A stretch of 64,000 nucleotides of DNA from contig NBIV01000310.1 of assembly GCA_003194525.1 (NCBI GenBank), positions 29,285 to 93,284 on the forward strand, given 5' to 3'. Positions 1 through 9,916 of this stretch are shown one piece after another. A program made the position numbers and the translations under genes. The notes under the pieces were generated by a model. The model ran no database searches. It saw only the letters and a program-made list of their open reading frames with translations, and was not told where the DNA came from. Within the stretch, counting starts at the first letter, position 1. The number at the start of each line of letters is the position of its first letter. The DNA comes from Gracilariopsis chorda (taxonomy: Eukaryota > Rhodophyta > Florideophyceae > Gracilariales > Gracilariaceae).

Positions 1-2174
1 ACTTCAACTTCATTTCCATGAACGACTCTAGAGAGATAATCGGCAGCACCATTATTCTTGCCTGCGCGGTACTCAATCTCGAAGTCATATTCAGCCAGGA
101 AATTGAGCCAGCGTGCCCAGCGTCCATGTACATCTCGCTTCTGGAATGCATAACGCAGAGCCACGTGATCAGTGATAACCTTGAATGGAACGGACGAAAG
201 AAGACACACCCTGAACTTCTTAAGAGCAAATATGACCGCCAAAGCTTCTCTTTCGCATGCACAGTAATTTTTCTCCGCTGCAGTCATCGTACGGCTGGCA
301 AATTGCAGCGGGTGAATCTTTCCATCCTCTTTCTTCTGAGATAACACTGCTTCAAGGGGAACACTGGAAGCGTCGGTCTCCACAATGAAAGGCTCCTCGA
401 AGTCTGGAAACGATAACAATGGGGGCTCTGCCAGCTTCTTCTTCAAACTGTGAAAGGCATCAAGCATCTCATCCGTCCATGTCAGAGTCCTGGTCCCAGA
501 TTTAGCACTGTGAAGAGCTGAAGATGTCTCTGCAAAGCCTCTGATGAATCAGCGATAGTACCCTGCCAATCCAAGAAGTGACCTTAGCTCTGTCGTAGTT
601 CTGGGGATTGGGACGTCCTGTATCTGCTCAATCTTTGAATATTCCACAGATACCCCACTGGAATCAATGACATGTCCAAGAAGAGATATTCTCGGGAGTG
701 CAAAAAGACACTTTGACAACTTAAGCTTTAGGCCGTGCTTACTAATGCGTTCCAGAACTACCTTCAGATGAACAGTATGCTCTTCCAGGCTAGTAGAGAA
801 TATAACAACGTCATCAATATAGACTCTCACAAACGGCAGATCTCTAAGAACATGGTCCATCATCCGCTGAAAGGTAGAGGGAGCATTCATTAGACCAAAA
901 GGCATGAGTTCGAACATGAAAGTTCCATACCTGCAAACAAAAGTGATCATCTCTTTGGATTCTTCAGACATTCTCATTTTCCAGTATCCAGAAAACAGAT
1001 CGAGTGTAGTGAACACGCAACACCCGCCAAGGTCGTCAAAGATTTCCTCCATTCGAGGCAGCGGCCAGCGATCGGCCTTCATGACCCTATTGAGTTCTCG
1101 GTAGTCCACACAGAACCTTGGAGATCCATCTTTCTTAGAGGCTATGACCACTGGGAACGACCACGCTGACGAAGAAGGGGTAATAATACCGGCTTCAAGT
1201 AGGAGATCTATTTCCTTTCGAATTAACTCATTGTGCTTCGGGGACATTCTTCTTGCCCGGAAATATATTGGCTTATCAACGGTGAGCTCGAAGGAATGTG
1301 AGACGGGGACATCGGCAGGGCGCAGATCTGTTAGTGACCACGCGATTACATCAGCTTCTTTCAGGCATGAGCTCATCTCCTTTTGTTCTTTCTCTGGTAC
1401 ATGAGAGAGCTTTGAGAACAACAACTCATCATGCTGATCCTTAGTAGTGATGTCCAACTCTGGTATCATGCCATTACTTTCGTCTTGAGTCTTTCCTGTC
1501 AGAGCGACGACCAGTTCATCATCCTCCTCGGAATTGCTCTCATCATAAACAGCGTCGGAGTCAGACGTAAAATCGTCGCTATCCGTGTCACCTTCATCCC
1601 CTTCTGATACTTCAACGCGAGCATAATCAAACCCAATTGTCACTTTCTTGCCAGCTATTTTCATCTTAACTTTTTGATTACCAAGATCTAGGCAGGCCTG
1701 AAGCGTCTCAAGTGTGGGACACCCAACAATAATATCGAATGGAGGCCCTCCGATTACAAGGAAGTCCAATGGAATTGAAATGCCTCCGAACGAAATGGGC
1801 ACATCATGAAGTATACCCTTGCATACAGCGCTTGTTCCATCAGCAACCGTCATCTTCTTTGAGGTAAGTTCGGGCTCCAGCGATAGATTCATGCACAGCT
1901 TAGTAGACATGAGGTTAGGTACAGCACCAAAATCAAGCAAAACTTCGGTTTCAGTTCCATATATCCTTACAGGAACTGCTTTCAGACGTCTCAGCTGTCT
2001 ACCAACTGGAGCAACAAAAGAGCGCCGGACATTGCTTTTTCGTCTAATGAACTTTCGAATCTCTTTCTTAGCGTCATCGGCGTCTCCACGGATTAATTGC
2101 CCAAACGTGAGCCCAGATGAGGCATTAGCCAGCTCCGTTAGAACAATATACTTGCCTGCATGATCCTGTATGCT
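1..2174 (-). pseudogene. pol: Gypsy pol: protease, reverse transcriptase, RNase H (partial)
   Basis: The frame opens immediately after the gag TAG and is in the same phase as gag. It begins SIQDHAGKYIVLTEL and reaches the retropepsin active site near 1932, which reads LLDFGA where LLDSGA or LLDTGA is expected. RT follows with the fingers motif SRFCVDYRELN, the catalytic YIDDVVIFS and then GLAGYYR, where a TGA (549-551) interrupts. Translation resumes in frame as FIRGFAETSSAL. RNase H is recognisable with FIVETDASS, REALAVIFALKKF and VITDHVALRYAF up to the window edge. The TGA is one transition from CGA (Arg), so this looks like a decayed or suppressed copy rather than a short gene. Integrase is not in the window. 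Confidence 0.88.
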
Positions 2175-3314
2175 CTATTTCCTGGAATTTCTCTGTTTTT
2201 GTTTCTTTGGCTTCTGCTCATGACCCTTTGCGCGGAGGATTCTCTCTTCATAGCCAGGTGGGTTCAAAAAGGAAGGGATTGGTGTTCTGCCATCTGAACG
2301 GCGCTGCTTCTGAAGCGCTTCACCATCGGCACTTCTCTTGGTCGTAGCGACGACTTCGGCACTCTGAGGGTTCTCAGTCACGATGGAAACAGTATCAGAC
2401 CTCTTCTGTGCGCCGGACGAAGAATCTTTGTGTTCCTCTCTGTTTTCCGACACCTTTCGAGTCTCTTCGGACCTGATACGTCTCCAACAATCAATCTCAG
2501 AGTGCCCAAGCTTTCCACACCTAGCACATCTGGTATCACGGTGTGGGTTGGCATCACATTGAGACGCGTAGTGACCGGGCTTCCTACAGTAGGCGCATTT
2601 TTTCTCGTAATCTCTGCGCTCCGCCTGTGACTTCTTAGCCATGAGAGTACGCTCTGCAAACTGTTCGGATAATTTATCAACCTTGGACTCCAAACCCTGG
2701 TGGGAAGAATGATCCAATGGTCTGTGTTTTTGAACAGTACGCTTCGGTTGGCCCATGAATGAAACATGCGAACCCATCGCTTTCTTGGCAGCATCGAAGG
2801 CTTTCACTTGAACCTTCAACTCTTCATAATCTTCTGCACCACGAAAGACGATAAACTGAGCTAAATCAGCGTATTCCGTCACCGCTTTTCTTAACAGGCC
2901 GAATTTTGCCTTACAATTGAATCCAGCTTCCTGGAAGAGGTTTTCCATATGACTCAAGGAACCAACCAAATCTCCATAATCCAGCTTAGCCGATATTGCC
3001 AGGCGAATATCTTCTTCAGGTTCTTCGACTTTTCCAAAGCGATTGATAAAAGCTTGTTTCACGGATTGATAATCTTTTGCTTCTTCACAGAGGGAAACAT
3101 TAATGGCGTAAGTATCATAATAAAACTCGAAGCCTTTCTTCTCTAGAAAGCCAAGAAGCTCGAGCGCCATATCGTCTTCGGTCTTTTTTCTCATAGCAAC
3201 ATTCTCAGAGTAGAAGAAAAACATCACAACGTCTGCAGACAGTCCATCGAAAGAAGTGAACGTAGGGCTAGAATCAGAAGAATGTCCTCCTCGAGAGTAC
3301 CATGTGGGCGCCAT
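2175..3314 (-). CDS. gag: Gypsy gag polyprotein with two CCHC zinc knuckles
   Basis: A 379-residue frame; I chose the ATG at 3314 (MAPTWYSRGGHSS) over an upstream extension because the upstream part is Phe/Leu-rich leader sequence. The middle contains a retrotransposon-gag-like helical region ending in a KAMGSH stretch. Two adjacent CX2CX4HX4C knuckles follow, CAYCRKPGHYASQC and CARCGKLGHSEIDC, typical of nucleocapsid RNA binding. The basic C-terminus ends QRNSRK directly before TAG. Pol continues in the same frame after this stop, so gag-pol could be made by stop-codon readthrough, or the TAG may be a mutation. It forms the virus-like particle shell in this family. Confidence 0.88.
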   Translation of the reverse strand: MAPTWYSRGGHSSDSSPTFTSFDGLSADVVMFFFYSENVAMRKKTEDDMALELLGFLEKKGFEFYYDTYAINVSLCEEAKDYQSVKQAFINRFGKVEEPEEDIRLAISAKLDYGDLVGSLSHMENLFQEAGFNCKAKFGLLRKAVTEYADLAQFIVFRGAEDYEELKVQVKAFDAAKKAMGSHVSFMGQPKRTVQKHRPLDHSSHQGLESKVDKLSEQFAERTLMAKKSQAERRDYEKKCAYCRKPGHYASQCDANPHRDTRCARCGKLGHSEIDCWRRIRSEETRKVSENREEHKDSSSGAQKRSDTVSIVTENPQSAEVVATTKRSADGEALQKQRRSDGRTPIPSFLNPPGYEERILRAKGHEQKPKKQKQRNSRK

Positions 3315-3983
3315 CACGAGACGGTGAAGCAGGGGACAAAATAAATGACAAATTAGCTTAAAAAGGGTATTCCTCGTAGCTCGAAGCCCCAAAAAGATGA
3401 AACGACACGAATAAAAGATCAAACGAACAACCAATGCAGGGACGAAAAGGACTCAACCTGCAACGATAACAACAAATAACAAAGGAGAGCACAAGGCTCA
3501 ATCCAAATAAAAACTTTTTGATAATTCTTGAAACGGCGCACAACCCAAGAATTATTTCAAGGGTCACTAGGAGTCAGACTCCCGGCTTCGGGTAAGACAC
3601 TCCGGATATGAAGTGATTTCTGCAGCCTACCCGCTTCTGCACCAACCAGAAGCAGGTGCGTACAATCCTTACAGGATTTCCAAAGGAGAGCTACTAACAG
3701 CAGGATATGCTTTCACTCTATACGCAATCTGGCCCTTTGCAGGAGAGGTTGCACGGCAAGTCGCCTGCGGAAAGCTTCCCGTCAAGCACCTCCGTCCGGA
3801 TACCACCAGGTCTTTTGACCGTCACCGTTACCCGAGCAAAGCTCCAGTGGGGGCTCACAGACGACAGAAGCGCCTCTGGAACATACTACCCGTTTCCCGT
3901 CCACGCCAAGGGCGCTTCAACCGGTCTCAGCGACGGTAATGCTCCACCTCAAGTCTGCAAAAAGCGGCAAGCGCCTCACTAAG
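3315..3983 (-). other. Gypsy 5' leader carrying a segment shared with Copia leaders
   Basis: This is the untranslated stretch between the LTR and the gag ATG. Two parts match Copia family B leaders in the same order and orientation. At 3809-3830 is a 22-base segment nearly identical to 51402-51424 and 52992-53014. At about 3702-3741 is a segment differing by a 3-base indel from the B leader near 51062. The gag-proximal part (3540-3600) also resembles the B, C and D leaders (GTGCGCC...TTTCAAG pattern). A plus-strand reading frame of about 100 codons runs through it, antisense to the element. I cannot tell which strand, if either, is translated. Confidence 0.6.
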
Positions 3984-4371
3984 TGCAGTTGAGAGTTGAT
4001 AGTTGATAGTAATAGTTGAGATAGTTGCGGGTGTGGGGACTTTGAGATGTGGTTCTCCTTCTTGAGATGAGTCCAGACCGAAGTTCGGGACTCAACTCGC
4101 CCTTTTATAGAGTCAAAAAGCATGCAAAACAACACAGAAACGCATCACTACTTTCTACTTACTCATGTGTGCGTCTAGGTTACTCCATTGGCTTGCAGAA
4201 GCCTCTGGAGCTGCACACTGACCAATAGTAATTTAGCAACTGGCGACTGCATCACCGACATACAGTGGTAATGCTGGGCCAGCGGAGCTTACAATGCTCC
4301 AGACACTGCTGGAGCACTCTACACGTCTGTTCCAGCAGTGCTGGAATATTCTACTAATTTCGCGACCGACA
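3984..4371 (-). repeat. Gypsy 5' LTR (388 bp)
   Basis: On the plus strand it starts TGCAGTTGAG and ends CGCGACCGACA, giving TG...CA termini. Alignment with the second copy at 12599-12948 fixes both ends. A TATA-like CTATAAAAGGGCG lies on the minus strand near 4105, about where the promoter should be. The partner LTR is outside the window, so no target duplication could be tested. Confidence 0.72.
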
Positions 4372-4398
4372 CCCATGCTGCGATCCTGAGGAAAATTC
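4372..4398. repeat. Scrap of repeat X between the Gypsy LTR and element A
   Basis: The reverse complement resembles 17577-17603 (shared GCAGCAT and TTCCTCA words). It continues the sequence that stops at 11057-11165 on the other side of element A, so A and the Gypsy element both interrupted the same older repeat. Bases 4394-4398 (AATTC) are the left target duplication of element A. Confidence 0.65.
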
Positions 4399-4494
4399 TG
4401 TGAGTGAGTGGCACTGACTGTTTTCGTTTCTCCGTCGTCGTCGTGAGAGCGCTTATATTCTGTATTACTACTGTATTGCTATGCTGTTTGACCA
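4399..4494 (-). repeat. 3' LTR of element A
   Basis: On the plus strand it starts TGTGAGTGAGTGGCAC and ends CTGTTTGACCA. It matches the 5' LTR over its whole length. It lies downstream of the RNase H remnant on the minus strand, as expected for a 3' LTR. Confidence 0.8.
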
Positions 4495-4689
4495 AACAAA
4501 AATGTGACGCATCAAAGAAAGGTGTTGTTTGACAGTCTCCGGTTGATGCGTCTCAGTTTTGGTTTGGTTTAAATCTGACTTGTAATTCCTTGCGCAAGGT
4601 TATAAAACGGTCTCTTTGAAGGGGTTTTGTGAAGATTTCTGCTTTCATGTGGTCAGTAGAAATGCGGTGAATAGTGAAAATAGTATTAG

Positions 4690-6290
4690 AGACGTGATGT
4701 TAAAGAAATTCATAGCCTTTGCCAATATACTTTCTCTTTTTGTTGCAGCTTGATCTTCTGCGATGATCATGGCCAAGCGATACTTGGGATATTGCGGTGT
4801 GACAGCTGTTGTGCCAATTCGGGCATGGCGCAGAAGTTTGAGGACCCATGTGTTATGAGGCGTAGCGTCTGTCGCCGTGATGTATTTGGCTTTCGTGGTA
4901 CAAAATGCTCCAATGTTTTGCTTTCGTGAAGTCCAAAAAATTGGAGTCGAATTAATGCAGTGAACTGATACAGTGATTGACTTTTGTTGTCTTTCGTTAG
5001 CAAAATCTGCCTAGCTGTACACTGTGAGAGGGTGCCGTAGAGATTTCTTGGTAGATATAAACATTAGACAGTACGTTCCGGTGCCTTTTAGATAACCTAG
5101 TAGTGTTTTTAAGCTCTGCTTGTGATGGAACTGGGGTTTTGACATGTGTTTTGCCAATCTATTGGTAGCATAACCAATGTCGGGGCGGGTGCTGTGGGTG
5201 ACGTACTGCATTAGCCGAGGATTTGACGGAATCTGTTAGCCTCTTCGTTTGACAGTGCTTTGGTGGGTGGGTGTTGGTCGAGGACTTTGAGATTATTGTA
5301 AAGGGTATGTGTGCAGTTGCAGTTCTGTAGTCCGGTTTGTTGGAGTATCGAATCGATTGCTTCCGGTTGTGAGGTGTGCGTGCCTAGAAGTATCTTGGTA
5401 ATGGTTCAGTTTAGGAATCTCGTGGGTGTGCCAAGTCGTTTGATTTTGTACTTTCGGAGGAGGTCTTGGTATAGTTTGTCCATTAGTGCTTGGTTGGATT
5501 CTAGAACAAGGAAGTAATCAATGGTTGTGCTCACAATGATGTATCTGTTTGAGGTTATATTGGTATAGCAGCATGGGTCGTGTTCCGATCTTGTATAACG
5601 TAGCGAGGTGAACAAAATTTGCATTGCGTGGTTGTAGCAGTAGATTGCTAGCGGAGATCCATATAAGTTACCTATGAGTTGGCCATATTTGCCTGCATGG
5701 ATGTGTTTTCCGTCGAAGTGAGGCATTTGTTTCACGTAGATGGGGCGATCGTGTGCATATTTAAGTTGTAGATACGCCTGCTTCATTTCGAATTGTTCAA
5801 GTGGTTGGTTGAGGGCTGAATGAAGCGTGATCAGCATGATTTGTGTGGTACGGTCGGCTGTGAAGGTGGCTGTGTGGTTGGGACTATAATGAAGTCCGGG
5901 TTTCATAAGATCCACTCTAAAGTTACACCGTGCTTTCTTTTGGACTATGTGGCTTTCGGCGGATCGTTTATAGCGATAAAGCATCATGAGAGGTATGATT
6001 GCTTCGGTTGATTGGGTGAAATCGGCTGGTAGCCATTGGATACTGTGATGTGCGTCGAGATTGACAAGCTCGATGTCGTGTGCTGTTTTCAAATGTCTGA
6101 AGTCGGAATATAGTCTTTCCTGCGCAATGGTGGTCCGAGAGGGGTGTCTAGGTGTTGTTGCGGAGATTTAGAACGACTATATGGGTTAGCGATGTGGCGA
6201 ACATATATCTGGCCGGGTCTGTCCTGGGCTGCGGTTTTTTCTTAGGAGCGTATACCGGAATGGCGCTGAGCTGGCCGAACACGTATATGT
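4690..6290 (-). pseudogene. pol: Element A pol remnant: integrase C-terminus, RT, RNase H
   Basis: Reading down the minus strand, 6290-6150 gives an integrase-tail-like LHIYVFGQLSAIPVYAPKKK, after which the frame breaks. RT occupies 6092-5406 with FEMKQAYLQ in place of the usual DVKTAFLNG. Its active-site block reads TTIDYFLV instead of YVDDxLV, so one of the two metal-binding Asp residues is gone. The connection domain appears at 5211-5011 (THSTRPDIGYATNRLAKHM). RNase H appears in another frame at about 5000-4690 (PIFWTSRKQN, TTKAKYITATDAT). Gag is joined almost directly to the integrase tail, so protease and the integrase core were lost. It is non-functional on several counts. Confidence 0.8.
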
Positions 6291-6299
6291 GGAGGAGGT

Positions 6300-7215
6300 C
6301 TAGTTGGCAGTTGTACCAGAGCTAGTAGGGGGATTTTTTGCTTGTCTCATGATGGAGCAAATTGTACTTGAATACCGTGTTACGTGCTGTGGAAGAGTCT
6401 GATATTGGTAGAGAGGACACGAGTGGCTCGTGTGTGCGAATTGTAGCTGTGGTGCCCGAGTTTTGTTTGTCCTGAACTTGGGGTGATTCGGATCTCTGCA
6501 TTGTTGGTTCATGTGGTTGCAGCGGTGACCTAAGGCTTTGTGGTATGCAAAAAGGTTGTAAGGTATGAGGCGTCCCTGGAAGGGCGAGCGCGAATATAAT
6601 TGTCGGTTGGAAAATGTAAAGGGAGAGGGTCCGTAGTCCGGGGTGATTCGGTGGGATCGAGGCATGCTGGTAGGAGCCAGCTGTGTGGAGCGGTAAATTC
6701 CAGAGAGCGATTTGAAAACTCTCGTGAAGCTCTTAATCGTGGTGGGTTTGTTGGCCAGTACTGGCCCAGGGATGGGGTTGAGAGTAGGGTTTTCCTTGAG
6801 CCCTGAGATGATGAAGTCAACTGTTGTTTCTTCCTGGTCAATGGTGGGCAATTTGGCTGCTACCATGCGCTGACGGACTTTGAGGTTTGCTGCCAGGTAG
6901 GTGTCTATTGTGGAGTCGGCTTCATAGAGAATATTCTCAGACTCCGTTTTGAGAAACTGGTGATCATCCTTCGTGGACTGGTTGACGTACTTGATGATTT
7001 GTTGGATGAGGTCGTACGATGTTGGTTCATGTTCTGGGATCAGCAATAGACCAATTATGTCATTCGAGACACTGTCTAGGACTGCTGCAAGAATTCGGTT
7101 TTGTTTCTTGATGTAATCGAGTTGTCCGCAAAGTCCGTTAGGTTTTTGGCGAATCGGATATTATAATGCTGTCCGCGAAGTTGCAAACCACGATATTCTT
7201 TAACAATTTCTACTG
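6300..7215 (-). pseudogene. gag: Element A gag remnant
   Basis: The main open stretch is 7046-6300. A frame change near 7110-7125 joins it to a more N-terminal piece containing LRGQHYNIRFAKNLTDF, a Copia-gag pattern (LxGxNYxxW-like). The C-terminal part has CNHMNQQCRDPNHPKF, a Cys/His-rich patch that may be a degenerate zinc knuckle. It is truncated upstream at about 7215 where the Harbinger-containing block starts. A separate gag-like start exists at 10735, so this block may come from a different Copia copy than the one owning the LTRs. Confidence 0.6.
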
Positions 7216-7421
7216 CGGGCTGATGTTGAAATCAACATCTGCTGTTGACATCAACACCACACACTACCAATCCCATACCTCGATTATAGCCTGAATTTTG
7301 GCCCCTAACTGCGAAAGCGAGGGGAAGCGTCAGAAGCCATTACTACACCAGTGGTGAACGACAGGCTTACCGGGTGGCAGACAAAAGTCTTCAGCGTCAC
7401 TAATATACGCGTTAACGAGTT

Positions 7422-8582
7422 ATGGATGCCATTCCCGACATTGATTTAAGCGAAAACGAAGAGCAGCGCAGTTCCGCTTCTATCGGAGTCGCATACCACG
7501 AGCTAAAAATCTATCGAGCTACATATTCTATATGTCTCTTACTTCAATTACTCTTAGAGTTGTTTAACGACAAGGTGGATCGGGACTATTTTGTGAACGC
7601 ACTTTTCCCAAAATTGGACCTTCTGCAACAACTTACGTCCGGGCACATTTCTACTTTCAAGACCGTCACAGGGCTTTACCCAGGTGAGTTTGAATGTCTT
7701 TCAGAACGAAGCTGCCCTATTCTTTTCTGTAGATCTAGGTATTCTGGGCAGATACTTATGACAACGGGGAGGCCAACAAAGCTTAATCCGCAAGAAAGAT
7801 TGCTTTCTGTGATCTTGTATCTCCGCCACAATTACAGTGTCCGCTATGGATCTTCCTCCTGGAACTATAGTCGGTCATCTCTACACGAAGATGCGCTTTT
7901 CATTTGCGAAATTATTACAGTAGTGATGGCTCGAGAGGCCAAATGGCTTAATATAGTAAGAAGGGCACAATTGCGCACACGCATTTCACAGGTTCCAGGT
8001 TGCGTTGGCTTCGTAGACGGCACTCTGTGTCGCATCCGTCAGCCAAACTGCTCTGATCATCGTGCATACTTTCGTAGGTGCAAGAAAATGTACTGCTTCA
8101 ACACCTGTGTTGTTGTTGACCATGACGGACTATTCATATATGTCTCAGCCGGATACGTCGGCTCGTTTCATGACGCGCGGGTCTTGAAGGAGACACCATT
8201 AGGAAGCAACTGGCAGCAATACTTTACATTTGATTTGAACTCTCCTTCTCCGCTGGAATTCGTTTTAGGGGACCCAGGGTATATGGAAATGGACCAATTC
8301 GTGCCAAGCCGATTGGACGCCATAGAGTTTTCAGATGTTGATGCTCATTCTGTGCTCCAAGCGTTTAACAAGATGCACGCTGGATTTTGTGTCGCGGTGG
8401 AATGGGGTATTGGTGGGCTGAAGTGTAAGTTCAAAAAATTTCTGGAAACTTGTCTGAATAGACGGGATACGTTTGAGCTCATCTTCTCAACCGCTGCTAT
8501 TCTAACCAACTTTATGCATCGTCGTAAGAAGGATTACGCGACCTCTATGGAAGGCGGTACAAACGGGGAGAGTGGTGAATGA
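7422..8582 (+). CDS. PIF/Harbinger DDE transposase (DDE_Tnp_4 type)
   Basis: A complete 386-residue frame from ATG to TGA. The catalytic triad is visible: Asp199 in FVDGT, Asp284 in LGDPGY and Glu327 in VAVEWGIGGLKCKFKKF, in the order and setting of Harbinger transposases. The region after FVDGT (YCFNTCVVVDHDGLFIYVS and GSFHDARVL) also matches the family. The enzyme would cut and paste the element in the nucleus, normally with the partner protein encoded by the second ORF. No frameshift or stop is present, in contrast with nearly everything around it, so this may be a younger insertion than its host element. The length is normal for the family. Confidence 0.88.
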   Translation: MDAIPDIDLSENEEQRSSASIGVAYHELKIYRATYSICLLLQLLLELFNDKVDRDYFVNALFPKLDLLQQLTSGHISTFKTVTGLYPGEFECLSERSCPILFCRSRYSGQILMTTGRPTKLNPQERLLSVILYLRHNYSVRYGSSSWNYSRSSLHEDALFICEIITVVMAREAKWLNIVRRAQLRTRISQVPGCVGFVDGTLCRIRQPNCSDHRAYFRRCKKMYCFNTCVVVDHDGLFIYVSAGYVGSFHDARVLKETPLGSNWQQYFTFDLNSPSPLEFVLGDPGYMEMDQFVPSRLDAIEFSDVDAHSVLQAFNKMHAGFCVAVEWGIGGLKCKFKKFLETCLNRRDTFELIFSTAAILTNFMHRRKKDYATSMEGGTNGESGE

Positions 8583-8602
8583 ATCTAGTTTTCAGGGCAG
8601 CA

Positions 8603-9547
8603 TTAAAGCCCAACAGCCACTCTCAATTTACAGGTGCAACCTTCTTCAGAACGTATTCCGTTATTCTTCAGTGTTATCAGTCTGTTCATGACGCCGTCGA
8701 GCTCCTGAATCTGTTTCGCAGCCAGCTCTGAAGCACGCAATTCTTTCTTACCAGTAAGATCATTTTCCAAGACCAAGGCTTTGTTTTGGTGCTTGATAGA
8801 ATCAATAGAACCGTCAGAACCTAAATCCATGGCCTTACTAATTTGCTTGATGCAGTCTACAGCATCCTTCAGAAGTTCCTTTCTTGTCTGCGGCTTGTCG
8901 TTACTGACACTGCCTGAATGATTTGATGCATTAGAGACGAGAGACTTCCGAAACGCCCTCATTTTCTTCCAGTTGTACATGTCTAATTCGTTCAACCGAG
9001 TCATTAGTTGTACGTCTTGAACAGTGACCTTTCCATGCGCTTCGTCAGAAATATCTGTTCTTATGTCGTTCAGAGTCGATCGCAGTGCATCTCGCAAAGA
9101 ACGTTCCTGCGGGAGTTTCTGACCATCAAAAGGCTCTCCGGAGGATTGAAATTTTTCCTCTTGGTCTTGCCAAAAATCACCATAGACAAGCTTCCAAGCA
9201 GCCCCCGGTATCTTCTGCACCATTTTCTTACGGCCGCAGCAGTAGCTCGCGAAAAGTTGGTTGTGACTGACGGTCAGCACAACAAATGCTTTTGCGCCAA
9301 CACCAGGACGTATGCACTTCGCTGGGTGACCATTACCAGATGTTTGACTAATCTGTCTCTGTCCGGAGCCTACTACAGAACCCCGCAGAGCAGCTGTTGC
9401 CAGCTCGCTAACCGGTGGGGTTTTTGGAGCACAAGAAGATCCAAAAACGTTATTATCATTGGGTCCCAATGTGGTTTCCTCAGAATTACTGACGGCATCC
9501 GCAACAGCCACTCCCCTTCTAATTTCATTGGCCCCTCCATGATCCAT
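8603..9547 (-). CDS. Second ORF of the PIF/Harbinger element (Myb/SANT-like candidate)
   Basis: A 314-residue frame if the ATG at 9547 (MDHGGANEIRR) is used; the open frame extends to 9649. It converges on the transposase gene. The middle section (KAFVVLTVSHNQLF, then AAWKLVYGDFW) has the Trp/aromatic spacing of the SANT/Myb-like protein that Harbinger elements carry for DNA binding and nuclear import. The C-terminal third is rich in Lys/Glu and Leu and is probably helical or coiled coil (RASELAAKQIQEL). The assignment comes mainly from position and arrangement; sequence similarity alone is weak. Confidence 0.55.
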   Translation of the reverse strand: MDHGGANEIRRGVAVADAVSNSEETTLGPNDNNVFGSSCAPKTPPVSELATAALRGSVVGSGQRQISQTSGNGHPAKCIRPGVGAKAFVVLTVSHNQLFASYCCGRKKMVQKIPGAAWKLVYGDFWQDQEEKFQSSGEPFDGQKLPQERSLRDALRSTLNDIRTDISDEAHGKVTVQDVQLMTRLNELDMYNWKKMRAFRKSLVSNASNHSGSVSNDKPQTRKELLKDAVDCIKQISKAMDLGSDGSIDSIKHQNKALVLENDLTGKKELRASELAAKQIQELDGVMNRLITLKNNGIRSEEGCTCKLRVAVGL

Positions 9548-9916
9548 AATGTGACTGCGGAGGTAGAGATGATGCGTAGCAGCCGTCGTGTACAAGATGC
9601 CGAGCACAGGAGTGGTCAAGAGGGTGACGGATCTACAGGTGTTGATCAAAAAGGGACGGTGGGTACAGACTTGGTCACCGGGGTAAGAAGTGCAGAGCTA
9701 GTGAACAGGGTGGAAGTGCAGGCGTAGAGACCTTCCCGTTTGGGAAGTGCACGGCTGGGTAGCGTGGCTGCAAAGAATCCAACTTGTTGAAGGTGGGGGG
9801 GGGAGAGGAGAGCAGAGATCTGGTCAATATGGCGGTTGGGTCAGAACACAAGAAGTTGGTGACGGTGACTACGGTTGGAGAGAAGAGGTCGTGGTGGTTT
9901 CGTGCTGGGAGTGCAC

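Larger units (their letters stand above)
1..4371 (-). mobile_element. Gypsy (Ty3)-type LTR retrotransposon, cut by left edge
   Basis: Read on the minus strand the order is LTR (4371-3984), leader, gag (3314-2175), protease, RT and RNase H down to base 1; integrase and the 3' LTR would lie outside the window. The gag-protease-RT-RNase H order and the YIDDVV RT motif place it in Ty3/Gypsy. Two in-frame stops (TAG 2175-2177, TGA 549-551) interrupt an otherwise open frame. Its LTR right edge abuts a 27-bp scrap of repeat X, which element A also interrupts. I see this directly; the family assignment rests on known domain order. Confidence 0.9.
7216..9740. mobile_element. PIF/Harbinger DNA transposon (ends not resolved)
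   Basis: It contains two convergent ORFs, a DDE transposase on the plus strand and a second protein on the minus strand whose stop codons lie about 20 bases apart. This two-gene plan is characteristic of PIF/Harbinger elements. I could not recognise terminal inverted repeats or the 3-bp target duplication, so the limits given are only where the surrounding Copia sequence stops and where coding stops. It lies inside element A. Confidence 0.72.

Noticed and set aside
7216-9740. Terminal inverted repeats for the Harbinger element (GGTGTTGAT near 7245 and 9640)
   Set aside because: Only nine bases match and no target duplication supports it.
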